DNA from: JBBROS01 sp965260935 | GTDB lineage: Bacteria > Pseudomonadota > Alphaproteobacteria > Acetobacterales > Acetobacteraceae | Assembly (NCBI GenBank): GCA_965260935.1 | Contig: OZ253374.1 | Coordinates: 3,100,001 to 3,164,000, forward strand | Length of the DNA stretch: 64,000 bases | Direction: 5' to 3' | Part shown: positions 1 through 7,897 of the stretch, piece after piece | Layout: each line of letters starts with the position of its first letter | Position numbering within the stretch: position 1 is the first letter of the stretch | Made by a program: the position numbers and the translations under genes | Notes under the pieces: generated by a model | Databases searched by the model: none | Told to the model about the DNA's origin: nothing | What the model saw: the letters and a program-made list of their open reading frames with translations, nothing else

Positions 1-2
1 AA

Positions 3-1133
3 CATCATGCCGAACTCGCCCGTCTGCAACGAGTGCTGCAATTCGACGACCCGATCAACATCCAGTTCACCAGCGGCACGACCGGCTCGCCGAAGGGCGC
101 CGCCCTTACCCATCACAACATCCTCAACAACGGCTACTTCATCGGCCGCGCCATGCGCCTTTCCGAGCAGGACCGCCTTTGCATCCCGGTGCCGCTCTAT
201 CACTGCTTCGGCATGGTGCTCGGCAACCTGGCCTGCACCACCCACGGCGCTGCCATGGTCTACCCGGCGCCGGGCTTCGACCCGCTGGCCACGTTGGAGA
301 CCGTCGCCGGCGAGCGCTGCACCGGCCTGCACGGCGTTCCCACCATGTTCATCGCTGAGTTGGAGCACCCTGAGTTCGACCGGTTCGACCTGTCCAGCCT
401 GCGCACGGGCATCATGGCCGGCTCGCCTTGCCCGACCGAGATCATGCGCCGGGCGGTGGACCGCATGAACCTGCGGGAGATCACCATCTGCTACGGCATG
501 ACCGAAACGAGCCCTGTCAGCTTCCAAAGCTCGGTCGACGACCCGCTTGAACGCCGGGTCAGCACCGTTGGCCGTATCCACCCGCATATCGAGGCGAAGA
601 TCATCGACGCCGAGGGCCGGATCGTTCCGCGCGGCACGCCGGGCGAGCTTTGCACCCGCGGCTACGCCGTCATGCTCGGCTACTTCGATGACCCGGAGCG
701 CACGACGGGCGTCATCGACCAGGCCCGCTGGATGCACACCGGCGACCTCGCCACCATCGACGGCGAGGGCTTCTGCAACATCGTCGGCCGCATCAAGGAC
801 GTCGTCATCCGCGGCGGCGAGAACGTCTATCCGCTCGAGGTCGAGAACTTCCTCTACGCCCATCCTGCAATCGAGGATGTCCAGGTGTTCGGCGTTCCTG
901 ACCGGCGCTACGGCGAGGAACTCTGCGCCTGGGTCAAGCTCCGCGCCGGCGCGGCCCTGACCGAGGCCGACTTGCAAGCCTTCTGCCGCGGCAAGATCGC
1001 GCACCAGAAGATCCCGCGCTACGTCCGCTTCGTCGATGCGTTCCCGATGACGGTCACGGGAAAAGTGCAAAAATTCTTGATGCGCGAGGCGATGCAGCAG
1101 GAATTGGGCGTTTCCAGAGCCGAAACGGCGTAA
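3..1133 (+). CDS. Acyl-CoA synthetase (AMP-binding), 5' end outside window
   Basis: Activates a carboxylic acid to its CoA thioester through an acyl-adenylate. The reading frame is open from the first bases of the window, so the N-terminal part is missing and roughly the last 376 residues are seen. The phosphate-binding loop (TSGTTGSPKG) lies at the cut end, followed by the YGMTE motif, the hinge region HTGDLA and GRIKDVVIRGGENVYP, and a C-terminal catalytic lysine context (TVTGKVQK). The pattern matches the fatty-acyl/medium-chain (ACSF2-like) branch rather than acetyl-CoA synthetase. The chain length of the substrate cannot be read from sequence. A NUDIX gene follows 61 bp downstream on the same strand. 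Confidence 0.9.
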   Translation, partial: HHAELARLQRVLQFDDPINIQFTSGTTGSPKGAALTHHNILNNGYFIGRAMRLSEQDRLCIPVPLYHCFGMVLGNLACTTHGAAMVYPAPGFDPLATLETVAGERCTGLHGVPTMFIAELEHPEFDRFDLSSLRTGIMAGSPCPTEIMRRAVDRMNLREITICYGMTETSPVSFQSSVDDPLERRVSTVGRIHPHIEAKIIDAEGRIVPRGTPGELCTRGYAVMLGYFDDPERTTGVIDQARWMHTGDLATIDGEGFCNIVGRIKDVVIRGGENVYPLEVENFLYAHPAIEDVQVFGVPDRRYGEELCAWVKLRAGAALTEADLQAFCRGKIAHQKIPRYVRFVDAFPMTVTGKVQKFLMREAMQQELGVSRAETA

Positions 1134-1194
1134 TATGTTCAGACGTCAGTAAACTGATCTTGAACAGCCGCAGGTTTCAAGGCAGGTAGCCTTC

Positions 1195-1743
1195 ATGCCG
1201 AGCTTTGCACGCAACGTCCCTGAGGGGGACACGCTCGAGCGGGCCGTGTGCACGCAATGCGGTTTCGTGGCCTATGAAAACCCCAAGATCGTCACCGGTT
1301 CCGTTGTTGTCCATCGCGGCCAGGTTCTGCTCTGCCGCCGGGCCATCGAGCCCCGGCGCGGGTTCTGGACCCTGCCCGCCGGCTACCTGGAACTGCTCGA
1401 AACCGTCGAGGAGGGCGCCCTGCGCGAAGCGTGGGAGGAAGCCGAGGCGCGCATCAAGCTCGACGGCATTCTTGGCTGCTTCAGCATCAGCCGGATCGGC
1501 CAGGTGCAGATCATCTTTCGCGCCCGCTTCGACGGCGAGCCGCGGTTTGGCGCGGGGCCGGAGAGCCTTGAGGTTGGCCTGTTCGGTTGGGCCGACATTC
1601 CCTGGGCGGACATCGCGTTCCCATCCGTCCGCTGGGCCCTGGACGCCTGGCATGAAACCGGCGACGCGCCGCTCGGCGCACCCGCCGCCAACCCGCCCGC
1701 TGACCCGCGCGGGACCAATCTTCTGCAGGAGGCTTCGTCATGA
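1195..1743 (+). CDS. NUDIX hydrolase
   Basis: A 182-residue pyrophosphohydrolase acting on a nucleoside-diphosphate-linked substrate that is not identifiable here. The Nudix box is complete, running from Gly at GYLELLE to REAWEEAEA (about residues 62-84), with the metal-binding glutamates present. The N-terminus has a single CxxC (CTQC) followed by GFVAYENPKIV. This resembles the zinc-ribbon-plus-Nudix (NudC-like) subfamily, but the first Cys pair is missing. An in-frame stop at 1150 and no earlier start codon make ATG 1195 the only reasonable start. Its stop overlaps the next start (ATGA at 1740), so the two genes are likely translationally coupled. Confidence 0.88.
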   Translation: MPSFARNVPEGDTLERAVCTQCGFVAYENPKIVTGSVVVHRGQVLLCRRAIEPRRGFWTLPAGYLELLETVEEGALREAWEEAEARIKLDGILGCFSISRIGQVQIIFRARFDGEPRFGAGPESLEVGLFGWADIPWADIAFPSVRWALDAWHETGDAPLGAPAANPPADPRGTNLLQEASS

Positions 1744-2099
1744 GACGCTGGGTTCTGCCTTTCTTGATGCTCCCGCTGCTGGCGGCGTCACCCGGGCAAA
1801 AGCCGCTGAGCCTGGTTGTTCCGCTGCCCAGAAGCCCGGCCTTGCCGCTGCCGCCGAAACCTCCGTCCGTAGCCTCGCCGTCCGCCTTTCAGCCAGCGCC
1901 GCTGCCGAACCGGGAGCTGAACGCACCCTTCGCCAAGTTGGACGACACATCGACGTCTTTGGCGCCGACGTTGTTCACCAACAAGGATAGCTACCGCGGC
2001 GACGGCTTCATCAAAGGCTCGACCGCGCAATCGGAGCAGGAGCGCCGTGTCCGGCCGACCCCGGGGTTCAGCCTCGTCATGCCGTTCGCTCCCAACTAA
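1740..2099 (+). CDS. Small proline-rich exported protein, unknown function
   Basis: 119 residues, not recognised. A signal peptide is clear: MRRW followed by a Leu/Pro-rich hydrophobic stretch ending near ASPGQ (about residue 20). A Pro/Ser/Ala-rich linker (about 25-55) and a more ordinary C-terminal part follow. The start overlaps the NUDIX stop by four bases, which argues that it is a real coupled gene. It is probably periplasmic or envelope-associated. No catalytic motif is visible. Confidence 0.6.
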   Translation: MRRWVLPFLMLPLLAASPGQKPLSLVVPLPRSPALPLPPKPPSVASPSAFQPAPLPNRELNAPFAKLDDTSTSLAPTLFTNKDSYRGDGFIKGSTAQSEQERRVRPTPGFSLVMPFAPN

Positions 2100-2166
2100 G
2101 GCGGCGTCTTAACCAAGTCTTCAGCCTTGGTCCGCTATCCTCCGTGCCATCAACGGAGGCCGTATA

Positions 2167-2397
2167 ATGCGGTTCAAGGACAGGCATTTCTCACGCCGGC
2201 AAGACGAGCTTGATCCTGTTGCCTTATGCCTTGCGATCTGGCTTGGCCTGATTGCCTGCGCTGCGGGGGTTGCCCGCTTGTCTGAAGCAACAACCCTGCG
2301 GTCCGCGCTTACGGAACTCTACGATCCGGGTGCAAGGACCGCCGCCGAACGTCCTGTGCCGTCGCCCGCTGCCTGGTTGTTGGCCTATGGGAGCTGA
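2167..2397 (+). CDS. Small single-span membrane protein, unknown
   Basis: 76 residues, not recognised. A charged N-terminus (MRFKDRHFSRRQDE) is followed by one hydrophobic segment (about residues 18-36, ALCLAIWLGLIACAAGV) and a short polar tail. A good Shine-Dalgarno (CGGAGG at 2154-2159) sits 7 bp before ATG. The 3' end overlaps the tail of the convergent MBL gene by 13 bp. The RBS and membrane segment support coding, but the short length keeps confidence moderate. Confidence 0.5.
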   Translation: MRFKDRHFSRRQDELDPVALCLAIWLGLIACAAGVARLSEATTLRSALTELYDPGARTAAERPVPSPAAWLLAYGS

Positions 2398-3245
2398 GCC
2401 GGCGGCCGTCGCGTCCAGCCTCCCTCGACCTCCGCAGCCATCCCGTCGTCTACGAGCTTTTGCAGGTGCGCGACGACGTTCCGCTCGGCCGCACGCTTCA
2501 AAGCAGGGTCAAGCGAGAGATAGAGCCGCTGCGTCATGGCCGCGCTCGATTGCGGCCGCTCAACCAGCATCCGCATGATCGCGGCTTCCCGCGCCTGCCG
2601 GTGCGCCAGCAATCGCTGGACGAACGCCTGCGGGGACGGCAACGGCGGCCCATGCCCCGGCAAATACAGCCGGTCCTCTCGCGGCAACAGCCGGCGAAGG
2701 CTGGCCATGTAGTCGGCCATGCAGCCGCCCGGCAGGCCGATCACAGTGCTCGACCAGCTCATCACATGGTCGGCGCTGAACAGAATCCCGCCCGGTCCAG
2801 CAAGGCAGATGTGGTCCGACGCGTGCCCGGGCGTGTGCAGAACCGGCCAAGGCCCGGCTTTGTCCCCATCATGCAGCCGCACGTCCGGCGTGAAGCTCGC
2901 CGCGGCCGGCGTATGCCAGGCATAGCTTGGCGCCCCGGTCTCACGCCGAAGCGCCGCCATGGCGCCGAGGTGATCGGGATGGGAATGGCTGAGGATAAGC
3001 CCGGCAACGCGCCCGCCTGCCGCCGCCAGCACATCCGAGACATGCGCCGGGTCATCCGGCCCCGGGTCAATGACGAAGATGCCGTCCACCGTTTCGGTTA
3101 GGTACGTGTTCGTCCCCCAATACGTCATAGCGCCCGGGTTCCGCGCCACGATCCGCCGGATGCCCGGCGCGACGGGGAGCGCCACGCCGCGGGGCGGCTC
3201 CGGCTCGGTCAGGAATTCCAAGCGTCTCGCGCCTTCGGCCGCCAC
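2385..3245 (-). CDS. MBL-fold metallo-hydrolase (LACTB2-like)
   Basis: 286 residues. The metallo-beta-lactamase fold is shown by the zinc motif HSHPDH (about residue 106), a second His in HTPGHASD, the Asp in FSADH, and the late His in LPGHG. The C-terminal 70 residues resemble a winged helix, as in LACTB2-type hydrolases (MTQRLY...RNVVAHLQKLVDDG). The substrate is unknown; relatives cleave thioesters, lactones or RNA. It is the last gene of a leftward operon after a MaoC-like hydratase (31 bp gap) and RidA, which favours a small-molecule, perhaps acyl-CoA-linked, role. Confidence 0.88.
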   Translation of the reverse strand: MAAEGARRLEFLTEPEPPRGVALPVAPGIRRIVARNPGAMTYWGTNTYLTETVDGIFVIDPGPDDPAHVSDVLAAAGGRVAGLILSHSHPDHLGAMAALRRETGAPSYAWHTPAAASFTPDVRLHDGDKAGPWPVLHTPGHASDHICLAGPGGILFSADHVMSWSSTVIGLPGGCMADYMASLRRLLPREDRLYLPGHGPPLPSPQAFVQRLLAHRQAREAAIMRMLVERPQSSAAMTQRLYLSLDPALKRAAERNVVAHLQKLVDDGMAAEVEGGWTRRPPAQLP

Positions 3246-3275
3246 GCCAGAGGGGGGCCGGACTGCATGGGCCCT

Positions 3276-4088
3276 TTATGCAATCTCGGCCGTGGCTTGC
3301 ATGCAAACCGCGCCATCCGCGTCGCGCGTGCGCAGCGCGAACCCGCCGCCGTTTTCCCACGCCTCCAACGCGAGTCGCCGGCCATGGAACGCCGGCCGTA
3401 TGCCCTTGAAGCTGAAACGCGTCAGCCTGCGGTTGTGCATCAGTCCTGCCAGCCAGGTTGCCTGGAGCGGACCGTGGACGACCAGGCCAGGGTATCCCTC
3501 CTCGTCGCGGACATAATCCAGGTCGTAATGGATGCGGTGCCCGTTCCCGGTCAGCGCCGAATAGCGGAACAGCAACACCGGATCAGGCATGACCTCGCTC
3601 GAAACGCTGCCCGGAGGCGCAGGCTCGGCTGCGGCGGCGGCGGGCTTCACCGCCGCGCCCTCCATTCCGCGGTAGACGATGTCCTGCTCCTCCTCGATCG
3701 CAAGCCCGGCCTTTCCTTCGATCCGATGCCTGACCGTCACGAACACCAGCCGGCCGCTGCCGCCCTGCTTGTCGCGGACCGCCTCGATCGAGCTGGTCCG
3801 CCGCACGCGCTCGCCCGCGTGCAGCGGCTGATGGAACAAAAGCCGCCCGCCGGCCCACATTCGCCGCGGCAGGTCATGCACCGGCGGCAAAAACCCGCCG
3901 CGCTTCGGATGGCCGTCAGGCCCAAGCTCCGACGCCGGCGCCCAGTCCTGGAACAGCATCCAATGCCACAGTGGCGGCAACACTGCCGGCTCGGCCACGC
4001 CCAAAGCCGCCGCCAACCCGCGGATCAGCCGGGGCGTGACCTCGTCCTCCTGCACCTGTGTCCGGCCAACCGCGTCGTCGTAGCTCAT
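3276..4088 (-). CDS. MaoC/HTD2-like acyl-CoA hydratase (mesaconyl/3-methylfumaryl-CoA hydratase type)
   Basis: 270 residues with two hot-dog halves. The N-terminal FAS1-like dehydratase part carries LPPLWHWMLFQDW and GGFLPPVHDLPRRMWAGG, typical of the HTD2 / 3-methylfumaryl-CoA hydratase family. The C-terminal half carries RYSALTGNGHRIHYDLDY and GLVVHGPLQATWL, which hold the usual catalytic region. Relatives hydrate branched C4-C5 enoyl-CoA esters. The precise substrate is inference. It lies between RidA (31 bp upstream) and the MBL hydrolase (30 bp downstream) on one transcript. Confidence 0.85.
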   Translation of the reverse strand: MSYDDAVGRTQVQEDEVTPRLIRGLAAALGVAEPAVLPPLWHWMLFQDWAPASELGPDGHPKRGGFLPPVHDLPRRMWAGGRLLFHQPLHAGERVRRTSSIEAVRDKQGGSGRLVFVTVRHRIEGKAGLAIEEEQDIVYRGMEGAAVKPAAAAAEPAPPGSVSSEVMPDPVLLFRYSALTGNGHRIHYDLDYVRDEEGYPGLVVHGPLQATWLAGLMHNRRLTRFSFKGIRPAFHGRRLALEAWENGGGFALRTRDADGAVCMQATAEIA

Positions 4089-4119
4089 GAGCGCACCCCT
4101 GGCCGGATTCAGCAGGCCG

Positions 4120-4512
4120 TCACGCGAACCGGGTCTCGCCCGACGGGCCAGGCGCCGGGTAAATCGGCGGGAGCGCCGCGATGCCGGTTATCTCGACCTT
4201 CCAGGCCGGGTCAGCCAACCGCGCCTCGATTGTCGCCCGGGCGGGCTTGTGTTCCGGGTCGAGCCAAGCGTCCCAGGCCCGGTTCATGGCCGCGAGGTCC
4301 GCCATGTCCGCCAAATAGACCTGCACCGAGATCAGGCGCTGCTTGCTTGTCCCTGCCTGGCGCAGCAGGGCATCAATCTGCCGGAGCACATCGGCGGTCT
4401 GCGCTTCCGCATCGCCGTCCGTCTCGTCCGGGATTTGCCCGGCGAGGTAAACCAGGCCCGCGTGAACTACCGCGCCCGACAAGCGCCCTTCCTCGGCCAG
4501 GCGCACGGTCAT
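4120..4512 (-). CDS. RidA/YjgF-family protein
   Basis: 130 residues, the family's normal size. Members hydrolyse reactive enamine/imine intermediates. Conserved features are VYLAGQIPD, VQVYLADMADLAAMN, the substrate-site Arg in KPARATIEARL, and KVEITGIAA near the end. I chose ATG 4512 (MTVRLAEEG), with GGAG 8 bp upstream. The frame stays open to 4749, but that would overlap the divergent DUF445 start and adds residues unlike the family. A GTG a few codons upstream (PIDEDG) is the alternative. It is the first gene of the RidA / hydratase / MBL operon. Confidence 0.87.
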   Translation of the reverse strand: MTVRLAEEGRLSGAVVHAGLVYLAGQIPDETDGDAEAQTADVLRQIDALLRQAGTSKQRLISVQVYLADMADLAAMNRAWDAWLDPEHKPARATIEARLADPAWKVEITGIAALPPIYPAPGPSGETRFA

Positions 4513-4688
4513 GTCGCGATCTCCATCCTCATCAATCGGCACGCGCTCAGCCCCTTTCCATGGCCCGGCCGCCTGCGTCAATGGCGATCTGGCGTCATGT
4601 GCCGACGATAGCCCGTCGAACCCGGCCTGCGAAGGGCCTCGCGCATCACGGAGTCGGCCCTCGCCGCGATAAGTGGTAGAGGCCCCGG

Positions 4689-5957
4689 ATGCTTCAGGAC
4701 CCCGAATACGAGCTCCGCCGCAGCCTGCGCCGGCACAAAGCGTTCGCAACCGGCCTCTTGGTCTTGATGGCAGCCCTCTTTGCCCTCAGCTACGCCTTCC
4801 CGCAAGGCTACTGGCCGGACCTGCTGCAAGCCAGCGCGAAGGCCGGCTTCATCGGCGGAATCGCGGATTGGTTCGCCGTCACCGCCTTGTTCCGCCACCC
4901 GCTCGGCCTGCCGATCCCGCACACGGCGATCATCCCCCGGCAAAAGGCCCGTCTCGGGCGCGCGCTCGGACGTTTCATCGCCGGGCACGTCATTACGCCC
5001 TCCGAGGTCAGCCGCGTCATGGGCCGGCTCGACGTTTCGGCGATCCTTGCCCGTTTCCTGGCCGACCCGGCCGCGGCCCGGCCGGCGGCGCAGGCGTTGG
5101 CGGAAATGCTCCCGCGCATCCTGGCCAGCGTCGAGGACGGCCGCGCCCGGCGCACCCTGTCCCGCCTGCTCCCCCGGATCGTCGGCGGGCCGGCCGCGGG
5201 CGTCGTTGTCGCCCGCGCGCTCCGTCCATTGGTCGAAGGCGGGCGGCACCAGGACATGATGACGTTCCTGATGGACGAGATCCGTGCCCTGCTCGAAAGC
5301 AAGCACGAGCAGTTGCACGAGTTCATCGAAGGCAAGGTGCGCAGCCAGGGCGGACGCTTGGTCGGCTGGATGCTGGGCGCGCAGGTCGCCAACCGGGTGG
5401 TCGGCGTGCTGCGGGAGGAGCTGGACCGCGTCGACCCGGATGGCAGCAGCATCCGCGCCGCCTTCGACGAGTGGGTGCGCCGGGAGATCGGCCGCTTGGA
5501 AACCGACCCCGCCCGCGCTGCCGAGTTGGGCCGCGCCATCCGCAGCGTGGTCGCCCACGAAAGCGTGCAAGCCTGGCTTTGGGATGTCTGGGCACGGTTG
5601 CGGATTGCCGTCGAGCTCGACGCGTCGCGCCCGAACGGCCGCACCCTGGCCGTCATCGAGGGGGCGCTGGCCAATCTCGGCGCCTTTCTGGCCGACGACG
5701 CGGGCGCGCGGACACGGATGCAGCAGGCGGCCGAGCGCGTCGTCGGGACGCTCCTGCCCAGCGCGCAATCCCAGCTCTCCGACTTCATCGCCGACGTCAT
5801 TGCCGCGTGGGACACGAAAACGATCACCGAGAAACTTGAGCTCCGGGTTGGCCGCGACCTGCAGTTCGTCCGCGTGAACGGAACGATGGTCGGGTTCCTG
5901 GTTGGCGGGCTGTTGTTCTTGCTCCTACAAACGATGACGGGCCGGGCGGTCGGGTAG
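4689..5957 (+). CDS. DUF445 (YjiN-like) membrane protein
   Basis: 422 residues. One transmembrane segment lies near the N-terminus (about 22-40) and one at the C-terminus (about 398-416), with a long helical region between. The family hallmark GFIGGIADWFAVTALFRHPLGLPIPHT sits right after the first membrane span, split across about residues 54-80. Function is not established for this family; E. coli YjiN is the best-known relative. It is divergent from the RidA operon across 176 bp, which must hold both promoters. Confidence 0.9.
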   Translation: MLQDPEYELRRSLRRHKAFATGLLVLMAALFALSYAFPQGYWPDLLQASAKAGFIGGIADWFAVTALFRHPLGLPIPHTAIIPRQKARLGRALGRFIAGHVITPSEVSRVMGRLDVSAILARFLADPAAARPAAQALAEMLPRILASVEDGRARRTLSRLLPRIVGGPAAGVVVARALRPLVEGGRHQDMMTFLMDEIRALLESKHEQLHEFIEGKVRSQGGRLVGWMLGAQVANRVVGVLREELDRVDPDGSSIRAAFDEWVRREIGRLETDPARAAELGRAIRSVVAHESVQAWLWDVWARLRIAVELDASRPNGRTLAVIEGALANLGAFLADDAGARTRMQQAAERVVGTLLPSAQSQLSDFIADVIAAWDTKTITEKLELRVGRDLQFVRVNGTMVGFLVGGLLFLLLQTMTGRAVG

Positions 5958-6067
5958 TTTATCTTGCCGCTCAGCCTGCCAGGAGAAGTTTAAACGACTC
6001 CTAACGTTACGATGGCAATTCGGCGTTAACGATTTGACGGCAGAATGCCCGGCATGGAGGGCAGGGC

Positions 6068-7108
6068 ATGGAGACTGACGTGAGCGCGCCAACGGACGAA
6101 GCGGCACCGGCCGCCTCCCCCGTGCCCGCGGCCAAGCCGGCTGGCGTGCTGAGCCAGGCCGAAATCGATAGTCTGCTGGGCGATACCGATAGCCGGGATG
6201 CGCGGGGCCAACAGACCGGCATCGAACGAATCGTCGACGCCGGACTGGTCTCGTATGAACGGCTGCCGATGCTCGAGATCGTTTTCGACCGGCTGGTCCG
6301 AAGCCTGTCCAGCAGCTTGCGGAACTTCACCGGTGACAACGTCGAGGTTGATATCGACGGCATCCAGTCGCTGCGTTTCGGCAACTATCTCAACAGCTTG
6401 CCGATGCCGGCCATGCTCGCCGTGTTCAAGGCCGAGGAATGGGACAATTACGGCCTGCTCGTTATCGATAGCGCGATGATCTACAGCATCGTCGACGTCC
6501 TGCTCGGCGGGCGGCAAGGCGCGGCCATCATGCGGATGGAGGGACGCCCTTACACCACCATCGAGCGGTCGCTGATCGAACGGTTGATCAAGGTCGTGCT
6601 CGCCGAGCTGCAGGCAAGCTTCGAGCCGCTCACGCCCGTCACGTTCACCTTCGAGCGGCTCGAGGTGAACCCGCGCTTCGCCACCATCTCACGCCTTTCA
6701 AACGCAGCGATCCTGACGCGCATGCGCATCGACATGGACGACCGCGGCGGCCGGATCGAACTCCTGCTGCCCTACGCGACGCTGGAGCCGGTCCGCGAGC
6801 TGCTCCTACAACAATTCATGGGCGAGCGTTTCGGCCGGGACCGCATCTGGGAGACCCACCTGGCAGAGGAGCTTTGGGAAACCGACGTCCAACTGGAAGC
6901 CGTGCTCGACGAGCAGACAATGCCGTTGTCGGAGGTGATGAAGTTCGAGGTCGGCACGCAGATCGTGCTCGCGGCCCCGCCAGGCTCCTCGGTGCAACTG
7001 CGCTGCGGGTCGGTGCCTTTGTTTCAGGCGCGGGTCGGCCGGAAGCAAGACCGCGTGGCCATCCGTATCGAAGGCGAGAGTGGCCCTATATCGCCGGTCA
7101 ACGGATAG
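6068..7108 (+). CDS. fliM: Flagellar motor switch protein FliM
   Basis: 346 residues, full length for FliM, a C-ring component that binds phospho-CheY and couples to FliG and FliN. The N-terminal CheY-binding peptide is present (LSQAEIDSLLGD, about residues 28-39). The middle CheC-like domain follows, and the C-terminal SpoA-type domain that contacts FliN is recognisable (VQLEAVLDEQTMPLSEVMKF onward). An SD-like GGAGGGCAGGG precedes ATG 6068. It has no flagellar neighbours: a DUF445 gene lies 110 bp upstream and a MOSC gene converges downstream. Confidence 0.92.
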   Translation: METDVSAPTDEAAPAASPVPAAKPAGVLSQAEIDSLLGDTDSRDARGQQTGIERIVDAGLVSYERLPMLEIVFDRLVRSLSSSLRNFTGDNVEVDIDGIQSLRFGNYLNSLPMPAMLAVFKAEEWDNYGLLVIDSAMIYSIVDVLLGGRQGAAIMRMEGRPYTTIERSLIERLIKVVLAELQASFEPLTPVTFTFERLEVNPRFATISRLSNAAILTRMRIDMDDRGGRIELLLPYATLEPVRELLLQQFMGERFGRDRIWETHLAEELWETDVQLEAVLDEQTMPLSEVMKFEVGTQIVLAAPPGSSVQLRCGSVPLFQARVGRKQDRVAIRIEGESGPISPVNG

Positions 7109-7258
7109 CCTTCAGCATGCGTTGACCAGAACGTTGCGTCCGCTTCAAGCTCCGGCGCCAGATATCGTGATTGCAGAGATGCCGCACGCAAGCGCGGCGG
7201 TAAGGCGAATATCCAGCTCGGCCTGGGGAACTGCGGAAACGCCGGAATGGCAAACGCT

Positions 7259-7756
7259 TTACAGCATGGAGTCCTGCCTGCGGACGGCATCCCCAAGCCG
7301 CGCCAGCCCGCCTTCCAAAACCCGTGCCGTCAGCCCGCCGTGGCCGCGGACCGCGTTGTAGCCGCCCGGTCCAAGCTCCTCCTCCATGCGCGAGCACGGA
7401 TGGCATTGCCCGGTGACCTCCAGCAACGCCGGGCCGACGCGCAGCCTGCTGCTCCGCACGGCCAGCAAGTTCAGCCCGGCAACCACGAGGTTGCGCCGCA
7501 ACTGCTCCGGCCGAACCGGAGCGCCCATAAATGCGCCGATCGCGCCCAAGTGCTCGGCTTGGATCAGCGTGACCTGCCGAACCCCGGTCTGGCCGGCATA
7601 GCGGTCGCCGACCAGCCCGTGCGCCACGTCAAGCTCCGCCTGCCGCACCGCCTTGATTGCACCGCGCCGGGCCAGCCGCAATCCGATCCAAACCAGCGTG
7701 CCGGGCCGCATCGGCGCTGAAAGGAGGCGGCCTATCGCGGAAGCAGGTTCAATCAT
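7259..7756 (-). CDS. MOSC-domain protein
   Basis: 165 residues covering a single MOSC (molybdenum cofactor sulfurase C-terminal) domain. Signature pieces are GDRYAG near residue 50, VTLIQAEHL, RRNLVVAGLNL, and the conserved cysteine segment TGQCHPCSRMEEELGPGG followed by GHGGLTARV. Relatives (YiiM-like) bind or transfer sulfur and reduce N-hydroxylated compounds with molybdenum cofactor; activity here is inference. It converges on fliM and is divergent from gdhA. Confidence 0.87.
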   Translation of the reverse strand: MIEPASAIGRLLSAPMRPGTLVWIGLRLARRGAIKAVRQAELDVAHGLVGDRYAGQTGVRQVTLIQAEHLGAIGAFMGAPVRPEQLRRNLVVAGLNLLAVRSSRLRVGPALLEVTGQCHPCSRMEEELGPGGYNAVRGHGGLTARVLEGGLARLGDAVRRQDSML

Positions 7757-7832
7757 TGCGAGCGTCCAACCATCGGACAGCGCGCGCCCTGCTGCCCTGT
7801 TCCGAAAGCAGCGGAATTAGGGAGACCAGCGC

Positions 7833-7865
7833 ATGAGACAACCCGCCGGACATTGCCAGCGTTAA
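7833..7865 (+). CDS. Possible leader peptide upstream of gdhA
   Basis: A ten-codon open frame (MRQPAGHCQR) has a good Shine-Dalgarno (GGGAG at 7820-7824, 8 bp spacing) and ends 32 bp before the gdhA start. Its RBS looks stronger than that of gdhA itself. It could be chance; no attenuator hairpin was identified between it and gdhA. Confidence 0.22.
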   Translation: MRQPAGHCQR

Positions 7866-7897
7866 GCCTTAATGAAAGCGGCATTGGAAACCCCACG

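Noticed and set aside
3267..4679. A 470-codon plus-strand frame across the hydratase and RidA genes
   Set aside because: Antisense shadow; composition is Arg/Pro-rich and both opposing genes have clear family motifs.
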